64,000 nt of DNA, taken from Nymphaea colorata (taxonomy: Eukaryota > Streptophyta > Magnoliopsida > Nymphaeales > Nymphaeaceae). Position 1 is the stretch's first letter, and every line of letters begins with the position of its first letter. Shown here piece by piece: positions 1 through 11,958 of this stretch. A program made the translations under genes and the position numbers. The notes below the pieces were generated by a model. It was not told where the DNA came from and searched no databases. It saw only the letters and a list, made by a program, of their open reading frames with translations. Location: the NCBI RefSeq assembly GCF_008831285.2, contig NC_045139.1, positions 17,280,354 through 17,344,353 of the forward strand, given 5' to 3'.

Positions 1-812
1 TGATTTGATGAATAAACATTGAAAAAACTGCTGCATATATACATATGAAGAAGAATAAAGTTTTGTAAGCCAAGAGACAACTCCTTGCTAATTCACATGA
101 TTGCCTAGCTGTTGCACCCCCTCAAGATTGACTGTACCATATGGTCCTGTCCCCTTCTCTGTTGATTCATCAGGACCCATCACAGCCAAGTGAGCTTAGC
201 CTCTGTAGTAATCATCATCATCACCACCATGTAACCTTATCTTATCTCAACCACAGTGCACGTACAGTAAGTGAATATGAGTCACTCATCGTAAACTTTA
301 AGTACCGCAGACTCAGTTGTCCTTTTAAGACGTCCACAAGCTATTCTTATGCTATATATAAAACATCACCGGTACGGTAACCATGCTGGGCATCAACAGA
401 TTCATGTGATCTCTTCCAATTATAGATGCCCAAACAACATGTAGAAATGGGGCACCCACTTGCCCATAGCCTGCAAGCAGGTGGTCTTACTCTTCCATGT
501 TGTCAATCTGCATGCAAGCGATCGATTCACATAAATCAGGTAAGGCCCATTGAATGTTTAACATGGTAAAGAGATGTGAAGCAAAATCAAGACAGCATTC
601 AGATGAGCATCCCTTTAATAAATTACATGGATGCATTGGAAACAGATACAAACATGTCTCCTGCTTTACTTGGCACACTTATTTCTCATGGTCACTGGGT
701 GATGTAGGCTATGGTTTATATAAGCTTTACTAGAACTCAATAGTTACTTCATGAAGAACCACTTTGCTCAACATAAATCTTCTTGTTCTTATTGTGTTGC
801 CTTGCTTTCTCA

Positions 813-892
813 GTATCAGAAATCTCTCACTTTCTCTCCCTCTCTCTTTCTCTCTCTCTGTCATGTATATATATATATATATATATATATAG
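813..892. repeat. CT-rich / (AT)n microsatellite
   Basis: A CT-rich tract (about 813-858) is followed, after a short spacer, by an uninterrupted AT dinucleotide run (about 865-892). It shows the same TC-then-TA order as the other compound microsatellites in the window. Confidence 0.85.
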
Positions 893-1831
893 GTTCCATG
901 AACGTTGAACTTGTGATATCTCATTAACTGAGTCAGTCACAAATAGCAGTTACCAAGTGAAAATTTAAGCTTTTAATGAAATATACGTGTTCTATTAAGT
1001 GGTTTGTCTTCGAGACTTAGTCATGACAAACCGTATTCACCCCTACGACTCCATAAGATGTGGGTTGATAGCGGTAGAAAAAAATGTTGAACGGCGAATC
1101 TGCCTCCTTTTTACATTTTATCTTAATAATACCTAAGATCCAATTTATATTAATCTAAAAGCCCAAAACAAAAAAGTTTTTAACGGGTACGAAAATTATG
1201 CTTTTCCTACTTCGGGAACATGTGAATCTCCAAGAGGATTTGGACGTCTACTGAATGCTGTTCTTCATCGTGCAAACAAAAGGTGTAGTGAGTACCTTTA
1301 CAGGTATCGAGCACTGTTTCTTTCTATTGATCCAAGTGTCTGGTTTAGATGTACCTTTTACAGGTACCAACAACTTTTCATAATTCTTTAATGGTTCTTT
1401 AAAATTAATTCCAATCTGAAAAATGCTTGTGATCATTGTAGTCGTTATCTGAATATCTGAATCGTATCCTCATCCATGAGGCCACAATGAGAAACGATTT
1501 GTCATATTAGCTGGGTCGAGCAGGCATACGCCTGTGCAAGTAGCTTGGTGAACTCTTGACTTTCTTGACATTCCTGTGCAAAATTGCATGCAGACCTTAT
1601 AAAGAGATTGGATACATTTTCATAAGGATCATAATTTAAAAATAGTTTTCCTGCACAAAAAGATTTTGGGCCAAGAAAAGAAACAAATATTTTTCTTACT
1701 GTTGAGGACGTCTATACTATCAGATCAAGTAGAAGAAATAGATCTGCAACGATCAAATTGTTAGCTGTGAAGTGCTGTACAGTTGTTGCCATATTATCCT
1801 TCCCAGTTCAAGTGGCATTTTACTCGCATAC

Positions 1832-1925
1832 CCACCTGTAAACCACGTGAAGTTGCACTGTAGCCAGCCAAATGGTCCTCTTCAAGGGACGCTTTAACTC
1901 CACCTGTAAACCACGTGAAGCTGCA
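1832..1925. repeat. 26-bp direct repeat, each copy with a G-box
   Basis: Copies at 1832-1857 and 1900-1925 differ at one base and are separated by 42 bp. Each contains CACGTG (1844-1849 and 1912-1917), the core bound by plant bHLH and bZIP factors. The nearest recognised gene is the SAUR, 1.5 kb downstream, so a regulatory role is speculative. Confidence 0.6.
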
Positions 1926-3332
1926 TTCTACCATTTTGGGAAGAGGAAACACCAGGTTATATGCATAGTAACCTTGCCCTTGCATAAATCGCCCAACACT
2001 TTCAGGGTCGTCTCCGCGTTGTATTGCAAAGGGCATTTAATGAGCATGTGGTCTTCTCAAATCAATCAATCAATCAAGATCTCTCTCTCGATCTCTCTCA
2101 TGAGACATTGAATTGTATGTCCATGACTGACTGTGATGATTGAATGAAATCAAGCTCTTCCTCTGCTCTTTTCTACCACCCTTGAAGTTTCGAATTAAGT
2201 AGGAAACGCAAACTGCTTTCAGCTTTAGCAAACATATAGACAGCAAACGTCCCTCTTTGGGCACTAGTTGCCGGTCCATTGCCAACCAGTGCTCGTTGAA
2301 GTATCATCCACAGGCTACCCAAATGTGATGGAAGAATACCCATAATTTTACACATTTAGCTGGTCTGCATGTGTAGAGAAATTAGGATAAGGACAAGGTG
2401 AGGGCATGTTACTAATATGACATGGTTGAGTTGCATTAAGGCTTTCATTATAAACTGGTACCAACGGGAGCGTACGCTGGTGGCTGATCCATCAGGCCCC
2501 CACCAAGATCTGGTATGTTGGTCTCACTTGCTTGTCTCTGCAATTGCCAATTCTCTAGCACATTGGCTGCCCTCACAAAGGCCCATTCGATTGGAGTTGG
2601 CAATCATAAAGCAGTCAAATACTGCAATGGGTAGATTGCTGTGGGATGCATTCCTGAAACAACACCATGGCTCGTAATATATTCTCAACGGAGAACATGA
2701 TCACAAGCAGCCATTTTCAAGATTCCACCATGCATGAAAGAACGAGCACCACATACTTGAAGGTATAGATGCATGCCCATACGTGCTACTGCCAGGGTGA
2801 GAGTTCTTGAGTTAGAAGTGTGTTTATTAGAATTCTCCAAAAATTTAGTTTCGCATCGAAGATTGTAAGGAACCTTCAAGACTCATAAGGGTCGGACTAA
2901 ATAGTTAACTTTCATAATCCTCTTTTTTAAGCGGTTAGGGGACAGTAAGATCTGCTGGATTGGGACCTAAACGAGCATGGGAGTGAGCTAGGTCGCTATA
3001 TAATAGTTCATTTGAGTCACTGCACCACAAACAGAACTATACATATACATAACCATAAAAGTATTGCTGTTAGAAAGTAATCCCTTTGGTGAAACAACTG
3101 CGTCAAGTTTATATGTTCTGTTCTGTTGTGGCTATCTGGATGGTAGAGGGAGATGTCGTGTCCAAGCATGATGTAGACCCTATCGTGACGGCCGGAAGGT
3201 TAGGCGTGTGCCACCGCAGCTGCGTATGGGCCAGTCACCCCAGACAGCCATGTGCAATTGCAAAAGCGTGTCTAATATCTACAGTTGGTGTGTTAGTTTC
3301 CTTTATTATCTTCCATGGTGTAGCCTATGCTC

Positions 3333-3340
3333 TATATAAA
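3333..3340 (+). promoter_or_regulatory. TATA box of the first SAUR gene
   Basis: TATATAAA lies 103 bp before the SAUR ATG at 3443. The predicted transcription start is near 3365, giving a 5'UTR of about 75-80 nt. This supports the short ATG start over the longer open frame that begins at 3086. Confidence 0.7.
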
Positions 3341-3442
3341 GTGCATTTAACTCAAAGTTTTCTTCACCAAACATCGGCTCATCAACTTCTCCCTCTCCTT
3401 CATTGGGATTCTTGTATACTCTTGTCCTTCATCTCTGAGATT

Positions 3443-3727
3443 ATGGCTGTTCGGTTGCCACAGTTGGTTCTTGCTAAGAAGGTTCTCAAGCGAGCTCTCA
3501 GCGCGAGCAGATCCAGTTCAGGGATCGATATCCGGAAGGGACATTTTGCAGTCTATGTGGGCGAGGGTCGGAGGCGGTTTGTGATTCCAACATCATACTT
3601 GAAGAGTCCCACATTTCAAAGATTGCTGAAGGAAGCTGAGGAGGAGTATGGGTTCCAGTCTCAGATGGGCCTAACCATTCCTTGCAGTGAAGATGCCTTC
3701 AGAGCTCTAACATTGCAATTGGCATGA
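3443..3727 (+). CDS. SAUR: SAUR family auxin-responsive protein, 94 aa
   Basis: An intronless gene for a 94-residue small auxin up RNA protein. The family acts early in auxin-driven cell expansion, mainly by inhibiting PP2C.D phosphatases and so raising plasma-membrane H+-ATPase activity (family knowledge). Residues 1-20 form the basic N-terminus with LAKKVLKRAL. The SAUR core spans about 31-85: [19 protein letters not shown] (31-49), SYLKSPTFQRLLKEAEEEYG (51-70) and MGLTIPCSEDAF (75-86). The frame is open upstream to 3086, but only from a non-ATG codon. I chose the ATG at 3443 because it gives the normal family length and a TATA box lies 103 bp upstream. The gene stands alone, with no second SAUR within 12 kb. 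No TGTCTC auxin element was seen in the proximal promoter. Codon use is AT-richer than in the other two SAURs here. Confidence 0.95.
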   Translation: MAVRLPQLVLAKKVLKRALSASRSSSGIDIRKGHFAVYVGEGRRRFVIPTSYLKSPTFQRLLKEAEEEYGFQSQMGLTIPCSEDAFRALTLQLA

Positions 3728-4800
3728 TCATATTCCACTTCTTGTTATTCAAATCTCAAACAGTTATATACACATACATACATCATGTACAAAGGGGATT
3801 CAGAACCCATCATACAATAATATGAACTCTTTCTTGTTGAATCTCTAATTTTCAAGGCTTTTGAGTTTTGACTCTCTCTCTCTCTCAAAGAATGTTTACA
3901 GATTTAATCTGCATGATTGCCATGATGGGGGACTCAGTGAAAGAAAGTGTGTGCTTTGAGATTTCAGGTGGAAGAAAAGGGAGAAGGAAACTTTTGAGGG
4001 AAGCTTCTGCTGCGTAATTTAAGTTATGGTATTTGGCAAGAACTAGTTTGGCAAAGCAACATCTCGTTGGCAACAAAAATCTGACAAATCTTCCTACGGT
4101 TGAGATTAATGGTTTTTGGTGCGCCGATTGTGACACTTTGACTGAATGTCATGAATTACGTACCGGATTTATCAATTTGTGAAAAAAAGGATTTGAAATC
4201 TCAGGCAAAAAAAACCTCATATTTAAGTTTTTTGAGGTCAGATGGAAGGATCTTAAATGCACATATTTGAGATTCCCCATAATCTTAAATCATCTTGAAT
4301 CTCTGTTATCAAACACTCTAGTTCGAATGCGTTGATGCACTCTTATATTTTGATATTTGTTCGGAGTCTTGAATTGTTTTTCTCTACTTCAGTGTAAGAT
4401 TAATTATGGCATTTCTCCTATTCTTGAAGGTGCCATTTTGACATCTTCATGGTTTCGTACCTTAAGGGCGCTTACATTTTCATATTGATGACAACTGAAT
4501 AGCTATAAAAGGTCGTTTATATCTTCAAGAACCAGGAAATTGATTCCCATGTTGGGAAGATATTCTTTTCCGAGAACAAATTTAAAAAGATGTAAAGAAC
4601 AATCGAAAACAGCCGGCAGCAGATTCTATTAGTTACTGTATCTGAATGTAATCCGAGACCGGATCCGGTTCGATATAATCCCATATGAGTCTGGATTTAA
4701 ACATCAATTAGAACTGTACTAGGCAAGGTCCGTCCAACAAAGCAGCACTTGGTAAGTGACTTGAGTGCCATGACGGGGCGCCAGCCTTAGCCGATATCGT
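3728..4800. other. SAUR 3' flank and intergenic sequence
   Basis: The 3'UTR of the first SAUR starts at 3728. No second gene was recognised. Around 4657-4720 there is degenerate sequence rich in GGATCCGG/GATCCGA-like words, of a type also seen near 4800-4850, 42130-42310, 53000-53050 and 63540-64000. It is probably a dispersed repeat relic. Confidence 0.5.
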
Positions 4801-4931
4801 GTTTTGGATGTTGGATCAGTTCGTGTGAGACCCGATCCATTACGATTCACACGCAATGCTACTTTTCCTTTCTATCACCCTGATTTTTCTTATTTTCTCT
4901 ATAGCCGCTTTGCTCGGAAGTTTTTTTCTGA

Positions 4932-4940
4932 AAACCCTAA
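4932..4940 (+). promoter_or_regulatory. Telo-box near the YAF9-type gene start
   Basis: AAACCCTAA lies 186 bp before the ATG at 5126. Telo-boxes are common in the promoters and leaders of plant housekeeping and chromatin genes (established knowledge). The sequence around it is pyrimidine-rich and looks like a 5'UTR or core promoter. I cannot fix the transcription start. Confidence 0.55.
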
Positions 4941-5125
4941 ATCTCGAGCCCCTTTTCGGCGCTTCCCCTCTCCGTCGAACTCCCCCTTGATCCTCGGCTT
5001 CTCCAAAGCACAGAACCGAAGAAAAAACCTAGCTGGTCTTTTCTTAGCTTGTGCGGATTTTCTTCTTCTCGTCGTACTTTTTTTGCTGATTTCTCCGGGC
5101 GTTTCGATTTTATTTTGGCGATCAG

Positions 5126-8100
5126 ATGCCGCATTCCTTGGTCGGAAAGAAGCACGGTGGCGACCCTTCTGATGGGTCTTCGGGTCAGAAGCTGCAGCGC
5201 TCTAAGATGGGAAGGATAGAAGATGCGGATAAGAGGGTATTTTTTGCTTTTCTCCTTTCTCTTTCTTTCCGCTGGTTTTGATGGCAATATCTTGTTGGTA
5301 TTTGCATTTTGTGCGCTATTTGGGGCTTTCACGAGTTTTTTGGTATCTTGGTATTCAAGCAAACTATCTTTGAGAGCTTGTTGACTGTCACATTTTCCAG
5401 AATATGAGTTCCTAAGCTGGAGTAAGTGATTCTTTATGCTCGTTCTGAGTAGAAGTTGTGGACGTAAATTGAAGTGCGTCTGTTTCGATATTATTTAATA
5501 TACAACTTGGGTTTGTGTAATCAGAAGTATTAATCTTTGATAATCTGAAAGTTGTTCAAGTGTGTAGACGAGTGGGAAGATTCTATAGTATGATCCTTGA
5601 CATGCATCTCCAATGGCGTTTGTGTAATCAGAAGTATTAATCTTTGATAATCTGAGATTCTGAAAGTTGTTCAAGTGTGTAGACGAGTGGGAAGATTCTA
5701 TAGTATGATCCTTGACATGCATCTCCAATGGAAAACAAGCTCTAGCTCAGTGGTTGTAGCAACTGGCAATCATGCAGGTTTTAGAACCTGCAAAGATCAA
5801 CAGCAAATAATGTACAGAAGTAGCTGTTCTTAATGTAGGTGTATAGAGAGTGTAAGATATGCTTTTTCCTTTTAATCAGGTTGGTAGTTCCTGTTTGTCT
5901 ATGGAAATGGTGGACACGTTATCATTATTTTGTTTATGTGGATGATATTGTGTTAAAGTGAACTGAGAAGCCTCGAAGTGAAAGGGATCCAAGTTTCATA
6001 CGAGGAAACTCCAGAAACTGGGGTAGTTGTAGGAGTGGGAGATGAAGAAGGAAAGGTTGGCAGGTCTTTGTTGAGGAAAGATGTCTGAGATCTTTCAGAA
6101 AGTACCAGAATGGATGATTGTGAAATGTGAATCCTTACGAACACCTGTGACCAAGTAATTAAAGCAAGAAATTCTGTTGATTTTTAAAAAGATTTCAGGA
6201 CTCCTACAGAAGACTTGCAACGCGTATGATTAATGTGAGGTTCAATATGGACCATATGGTTTTGGTTATGAAAACCAAGAACATCGATGCTGGATGCTCT
6301 TATAAATTCTCATGTGAATACCTTAAAGATGAATTCATCAAAGCCTCTTTTCTGATGTTGTTCTATTCTGTAAGTGGAAGTGTGAAGTGGGCTGCAAATT
6401 TCACTTCCTAAAGATTCACCTCTAGCTATTATGTAGTTTGGAAACCACCTGGTATCTTGGAGTACCCAAAAAAAAAAAAGTGACAGCGACTGCATTAGTA
6501 AATGATGGCTGTAGCAACTTTTTCGGTAACTTGAGTAAGACGTATACTGATGACTTTGTTCATCCAAATTTCCAGATTGATGAATCTGGAAGGCATGCAA
6601 TTTTATGGGATTGAGTGAGACGAGAATGAAGAGGAAAGCAAGCTAGGATAAATGAAGAGAAATTGAGATGTAGAAATGAGTTGGAGAAGACGAAGGGAGG
6701 AAAAGCAGTTTTAGACCCATGATTGGATCCATATCTTAACAACTTGGAGAAGGATGAGAAAAATAGCAGATGTAAGAAGGAGCTGTGGTCTATGATGTAT
6801 TCAGTATGGAGCAGGAGAGTAAGATGTACTTGTACTAAACACTGGCTGTGGTTGCTAATGATAGTCTTTGTATCTTAATTAAAACACCGCGTCATCCACT
6901 ATATAGTATATGTTTATGATATTCCTGCTCAAGGTTGGTAACACCTGGTACTTGGTAGATCTCTATTACATGGTTTTCAGTTTTCACTGAATAATTTGCC
7001 TTACATTCATTCTAGCTGATGTTATCGGTTAGGACGTAACTAGCATTTTCATGCATTAACCATATTGAAAGCGAGTTTGTTGAAGATATTATGCTGGATT
7101 CAAAGTGCAATTCATCAACTGCTCATAGTGCACCACAGTGAACAGTATTCAACTGCTCATACTCATGTTCTAGTCAAATTTTCACCATGGTACTTTCTTA
7201 AAATTAGATCAAGCGACTCAAGGGTGTGGAGATCAGCATTCCAATAGTATATGGGACCATCTCTTTTTGGCTTGGGAAAAAGGCAAGCGAGTATGTACTT
7301 CTGAAAAACTTGGTTGTTCAGTGAAGTTCAGTTAAAGTCTTCCATGATCCTTTTTTTAGTATATAAAAGATGGAAATTATTTAAATTTTTATTTTTCAGG
7401 TTTCAGTCGCATAAGTGGACTGTTTATGTTCGTGGGGCAAATAATGAAGATCTTAGTGTTGCAGTGAAGCGTGTAGTCTTCCAGTTGCACTCCAGCTTCA
7501 ACAATCCCACCAGAATTGTAGAATCAGCTCCCTTTGAACTGTCAGAGTCTGGATGGGGAGAATTTGAGATAGCCATCACACTTTTCTTCCACAATGATGT
7601 ATCTGATAAACAGCTTGATTTGTAAGTTCTGATGATGATGCTTGTTATCTTCTGTTGGCTGTTTTGCATATTCTTCACAGATCCAATGTGATTGATGTGA
7701 ATCTTAAATTGATGAGTTAACAGATATCACCATCTGAAACTGTATCCAGATGATGAATCTGGACCTCAGTCACCAAAGAAACCTGTTGTTGTAGAATCTT
7801 ATGATGAAATAGTATTCCTAGAGCCTTCAGAAGCTTTCGTTGCTCGTGTTTGCAACCATCCAGCGGTAGCTGTAACTAAGTTGCCTCCCAATATCAATTT
7901 GCCAGCACTTACTGGTAAGTAACCTGGGGTTCATTATTCTGCTAAGGTATTTCCCCTGGCATATATCTGTTACTGTTGTATGTGATTTAAGATTTGTCCT
8001 GTCTTTGCAATTTTAGGTCCCACTGAGAAGTCAAATGAAAAAAAGAAAGGTGACACAAAGGATCATCCATTGAGTCAATGGTTTTTGAACTTCTCGGAGG

Positions 8101-9192
8101 CAGATGAATTGACAAAACTTGCATCTGCACGTCAACAGGTGAAGCTGCTTGAATATTAACTATCTGTGATTCTGTTCTTTCAAAATTCTTGAGGTGCTTA
8201 CCATCAGAACCGCGCCTGGAATTTGGCTATCCAGCTGGCTTATCGTTTGTTTTACCATGAGAAATCTTGTACTTTATATTATACCCTGAACCTCAACTGC
8301 CCACAGAAGTTGTTTTCCATGCCCTCCTTTACATCACTGTTTGTGGTATAGTTTTAGTGTTTTATGTGTAATTTGGCATTGAATTTGCTGTAGCTTCGTA
8401 GGATGGCAGTGGGTCCATTGGACTGTCCAGGCCTGCTAGTTTGTGATTAATCTGATGTGAGAGTGGTGCCAAGCAAACAGATATTTGTTTGGGAAATGAG
8501 TTTAAACAAAAGAATTAAGAGTGCAGATGGTCTTTTCTTTGCAAAGGAACGCACTACTGCAGGTATCGGCGTCACTACTGTTGAAAAATCTATTTTATAG
8601 AGTTGCCTAGCCACTCAAGTATTTCTCTTGCATTATCAAGCCTCATCTACAATAACGTTGGTACAAAAGCTTAGACAGCTACATTTGATATGGCCTAACT
8701 TTGACAGGCATTAATTCAGCTTTATGCAAGATTCTACATCTAAAGCTTTTTGTTTGTGTTGATATTGACATCTTTTTAGAAGGCTTACCTTTGCTTAGCA
8801 CAATCATATTCAGGTTTGACATGGAAACAGAATGTAGTGTCTTCCACAACTTTGCAGCGATCTAATCTTGACTTTTTGTTCAGCCACACAAGCGCATCTT
8901 ATGGAGATATATTCATAATGGCATTTAGTTTCACTTTTAGTGATACTTCTTGGGAGCTAGCGATATTCTTCGAGATTACAGAATTACCGAATAAGTTTGT
9001 TATATCCTTAATGTGTTTCTCTGAACAGCAAGTATCTTTGTTTTTTTTGTTTTTTTTTTGTTTTACTCTGTTTAAGTAAGTAGTTCTGAATGCATGTTAG
9101 TGATGGAAACATCTTGTTGTTTGCAGGTACAATCACATATAATAAAGCTCAAGAAACAGTTGAGTGCATTAGAAGCATCTCAAAACAGATGA
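5126..9192 (+). CDS. YAF9A: YEATS-domain protein, YAF9/TAF14b (GAS41) type, 264 aa, six exons
   Basis: Exons 5126-5236, 7208-7290, 7400-7621, 7724-7914, 8017-8138 and 9127-9192 join in phase with GT-AG borders to give 264 residues; the family is usually about 260-270. YAF9/GAS41 proteins read acetylated or related marks on histone H3 and act in SWR1 (H2A.Z loading) and NuA4 (H4 acetylation) complexes; the plant protein is also annotated as TFIID subunit 14b. The N-terminus is variable and polar (1-40). The YEATS fold runs about 44-180, with [19 protein letters not shown] (46-64), HKWTVYVRG (69-77), [17 protein letters not shown] (90-106), [10 protein letters not shown] (115-124) and YHHLKLYP (140-147). 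H69 and the S115-G116-W117 loop correspond to the acyl-lysine pocket (family knowledge). A C-terminal helical segment of coiled-coil type spans about 225-264. Intron 1 is 1971 bp and contains a tandem duplication. The product should be nuclear. Confidence 0.95.
5511..5731 (+). repeat. Tandem duplication of ~107 bp in YAF9-type intron 1
   Basis: Copy 1 is 5511-5616 and copy 2 is 5618-5731. They are nearly identical except for an extra ~9 bp in copy 2 that is itself a small local duplication. The two copies adjoin, so this is a recent local tandem duplication inside the first intron. Confidence 0.9.
5743..5791 (+). repeat. tRNA/SINE-like head: A-box motif plus 7-bp hairpin
   Basis: TAGCTCAGTGG (5743-5753) matches the RNA polymerase III A-box consensus. 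About 20 bp later lies a perfect inverted repeat, GCAGGTT-TTAG-AACCTGC (5774-5791). There is no good B-box and no tRNA cloverleaf, so it is at most a SINE remnant. Confidence 0.35.
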
Positions 9193-9931
9193 GGCATGGA
9201 ATCAATGTACTGAACAGTAGACCGTTGGGCAAGGTTAGAGTTATCATGAAGGGGAATTTCTAGTGGCAGTTTGCTTAGTGCTGTCGTGTACTAATTGTCC
9301 ATTTTTACAGGTCTGTAAATTAGTGAATCATGATTATGCAAATTGTTTTGGAGAAAAGTACTGGTAGGAATACCTTTTCTTCTCCAAACCGTGCTTCTCC
9401 AATTTAAGGAATTTTTTTCTTCAATACATTACCATGAGGTGTATACCGCTGAGGCTAAGCAGCGTCTACTGTGTAAATATTTCTTATACGTGCTGATAAA
9501 AGCTGGTTGGTTTTCTCTTTTCCTTGTCATGTGCTTTTTCTTTTTCCACCTCCAATGATAACGAGGACCACCCATGTGAGCAGTAGGTGAAGCCTTTACT
9601 TCTTTAGTATACTTCTATCAATTGACTGTTAGGGATGTGAAATCTTTATAATACTCTCTTGTCCAATAGTAATTTCTTTAATGCTTCGATCTTCAATAAG
9701 AGCGCACTTGATTTCTTCCATTAAATATGCAAAACCCATATGAGTAGCCAAATACCTAGCCCTCTTCATATCATGTCTTTCGGAGTTAAATGCTCTTTTC
9801 CACAAGTTTCAGTCATGTTATTAGAAGAAATGTTTGCCTGGTCATGTGAAACTAGTTGCTTGGTTTCAGCTCTGCAAAGTGGATCACAAAAAGGTAGTCA
9901 AGCATAACAAGGAAATCAAATTGACAAGTCA
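9193..9931. other. YAF9-type 3'UTR and convergent intergenic gap
   Basis: Sequence downstream of the TGA at 9190-9192. It contains the 3'UTR, whose end is not determined, and then AT-rich DNA without a supportable frame. Confidence 0.5.
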
Positions 9932-10347
9932 CTATGCAGATAACAGTGTTGCGACAAGATTGCAATCTCTTGAAACATTGCCTGAGGACTGAACAACAAA
10001 GTGGGCTTCTCTACGCCTTCCATCCTTTTCAGTGCAAGGATAGAAAAGCAAAAGTAGAAACATAATCCTAAAAGGTCTCTTACCTGATCCTCCTTAGTGG
10101 TTATCATCTCCTTCAACAGTTAATGTTCAGTCAAAGAAATTTCTACTTACTTTCTTATTGAAAAAGGGTTTTCTTCTGTTGAATCTTTTAGCTTTTTGCT
10201 TTTGACATGAGAGCCCACAAACAGTTGAAACACTGACCGAAGCACATTTGTCATTCCACCAAACAGGGAAGGCATCCCTTCCTGTAAGGCCCAACAGTAA
10301 GGAGACTTAATTTCTCCATGGAAATGGGGTTTCTCCCGCAGTTTCAT
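9932..10347 (-). CDS. Possible unidentified spliced gene, 3' exons
   Basis: Three exon-like pieces run down the minus strand. The first is 10347-10147, an ATG frame of 66 codons that ends in TAA; the bases around that stop read GTAAGT, so a donor there is possible. The second is 10110-10084, nine codons with GT-AG borders. The third is 10024-9932, 31 codons ending in TAG, with an acceptor after GAAAAG. Exons two and three join in phase and end in QSSGNVSRDCNLVATLLSA, which reads like real protein. I could not join the first piece to the second in frame, and I do not recognise the product. It may be a real small gene converging on the YAF9-type gene, a decayed fragment or chance. Upstream of 10350 another open stretch (around 10480-10380) reads coding-like but is not connected. 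Confidence 0.3.
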
Positions 10348-11378
10348 ATTGCAAATTCACAAGCAAGCTAGCATTCCGTGGGCACTTCCTGGCACGTCTA
10401 AGATGTCAGTCGAAATGTGATGTTTGAACCGGAATAGCAGTTTCTCCTTGAAGAAAATAAACCTGCAATTTAATTTCCGGTGCAACCCTGCCGGGGAAAT
10501 CCACATCACTTGCACTTTAATTTGATCGGATCAAACCCAAAATCTTGAAGGTTTGTTGGTGTTGTAACTGACATCTTGGATGTGCATACTCATTCGTGCA
10601 TATCTATTGCCATCTTGGCCTTGAATTTTCCATTTATACGAGATATGATGCCTGTGGCTCATGGTGCAGAACTTGTTTGGCTTGCTGGAGTTGTGGGCTC
10701 AAAATGTTTGGAGTTGAACAGTATATTCCTAACATCAAGAGAACTTCAAAATGTGGGGGAATGAGGTGAAGGACTTGTTGTTTTCAACTAGACATAGAAA
10801 GTGAAATTTTCCCATCCATTATTGTCTTGGGCTTGAAAGCTTGCTGTGCCCTTAATGTTGAATATAGATGAAGTTCAAGATACATAGAGAGAGGGAAAAA
10901 AAATTGAGGGGTGTCATGTCAACATGAAAAGTGCTTGGCAAAGAGTAACATGGCAGCCATGTGCAAAAGCAAGGTGCAGCGTCCTTGTCATCCAGCCAAG
11001 AACTCCTTGGTGGTTGGGGCCCCTGAGGTATTTCTTTGGTGAAGGAATCTCATTCGTCATGGGTGGGCTCCTTTCTGTCACTCAACTCTCCGTTTTTACT
11101 CTCTCAATCTCTCTCTCTCTCTCATATGCACATGCATGCGTATTTACACATACAGAGTAAAGTTAGAAAAAAAAGAACTTAGTAAATGTCAGATTGAAGT
11201 TTGAAGAAATGGATAGAAAGTACTACAGTTGCTGCTTCAGGCCATGCATTTGTTGTTAAGCTGAGCAAACTTGCTCCATAGATGCACAGACACACAGACA
11301 AAAGATGGAAAAGTAAGTTCAAGCAATAAAAGAAGGCTACGTCACCCAGTCGGTTGAAGTTACCATATTTTTAAATGA

Positions 11379-11379
11379 A

Positions 11380-11426
<47 letters not shown>
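11379..11426. repeat. (AC)n(GA)n microsatellite
   Basis: A run of AC dinucleotides passes directly into a run of GA dinucleotides. Confidence 0.9.
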
Positions 11427-11428
<2 letters not shown>

Positions 11429-11917
11429 GTTAAAGGGAGCTCTCCCTCAATGAATGAGCAGTGCAATCTTTTAGTGTTTAAAGCCAGCATCCAAGTAAGC
11501 ACTCCAGTCCCTTTGTCAAGCACCTTGCAGCCATTCTTCTGGGTCAACCAAAAAATTTGCGGACAAACGTGGTTCACGCGAACTGTTCCCAGTCGCCGAT
11601 TACAGGAACAGTAAGCCCTATCTCACAACCACAAGAAGCACAGAGAATCCCAGCACCTTTGGCTAAGGCCCCATCATCCAAATTATTGTCGAAAGAGACC
11701 ATGGTTCTATTATTACTGGTCTTAGAAGTGATTTAGAAGAAAAGGTGATCTCACTACTGGTTTTTACAGTTGGTAATGGTCCCACTTGGTTGAACTGAGG
11801 GGAGGACCACATTTGTCATACTTGGCCAACTTGCTCCCATGTGTCTGCTAGCATTGATCACCTCTCTATCTCTCTCTTGTAATGCATGGCCAACATGCTT
11901 TCATATGTCAACCAGCA

Positions 11918-11918
<1 letters not shown>

Positions 11919-11950
<32 letters not shown>

Positions 11951-11958
11951 TCTCTCTC
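11919..11958. repeat. (TC)n(AC)n(TC)n microsatellite
   Basis: A TC run, then AC repeats, then TC repeats without spacers. Confidence 0.85.

Larger units (their letters stand above)
1..3332. other. Intergenic sequence, no gene recognised
   Basis: AT-rich sequence with no coding region I can support. It holds a CT-rich/(AT)n microsatellite at about 813-892 and a 26-bp direct repeat carrying G-boxes at 1832-1925. Short frames in this stretch lack family features and mostly begin at non-ATG codons. Confidence 0.6.

Noticed and set aside
3086-3442. N-terminal extension of the first SAUR
   Set aside because: It starts at TTG, spans the TATA box and is absent from the SAUR family.
5743-5791. A true tRNA gene
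   Set aside because: Only the A-box matches. There is no B-box consensus, acceptor stem or anticodon arm.
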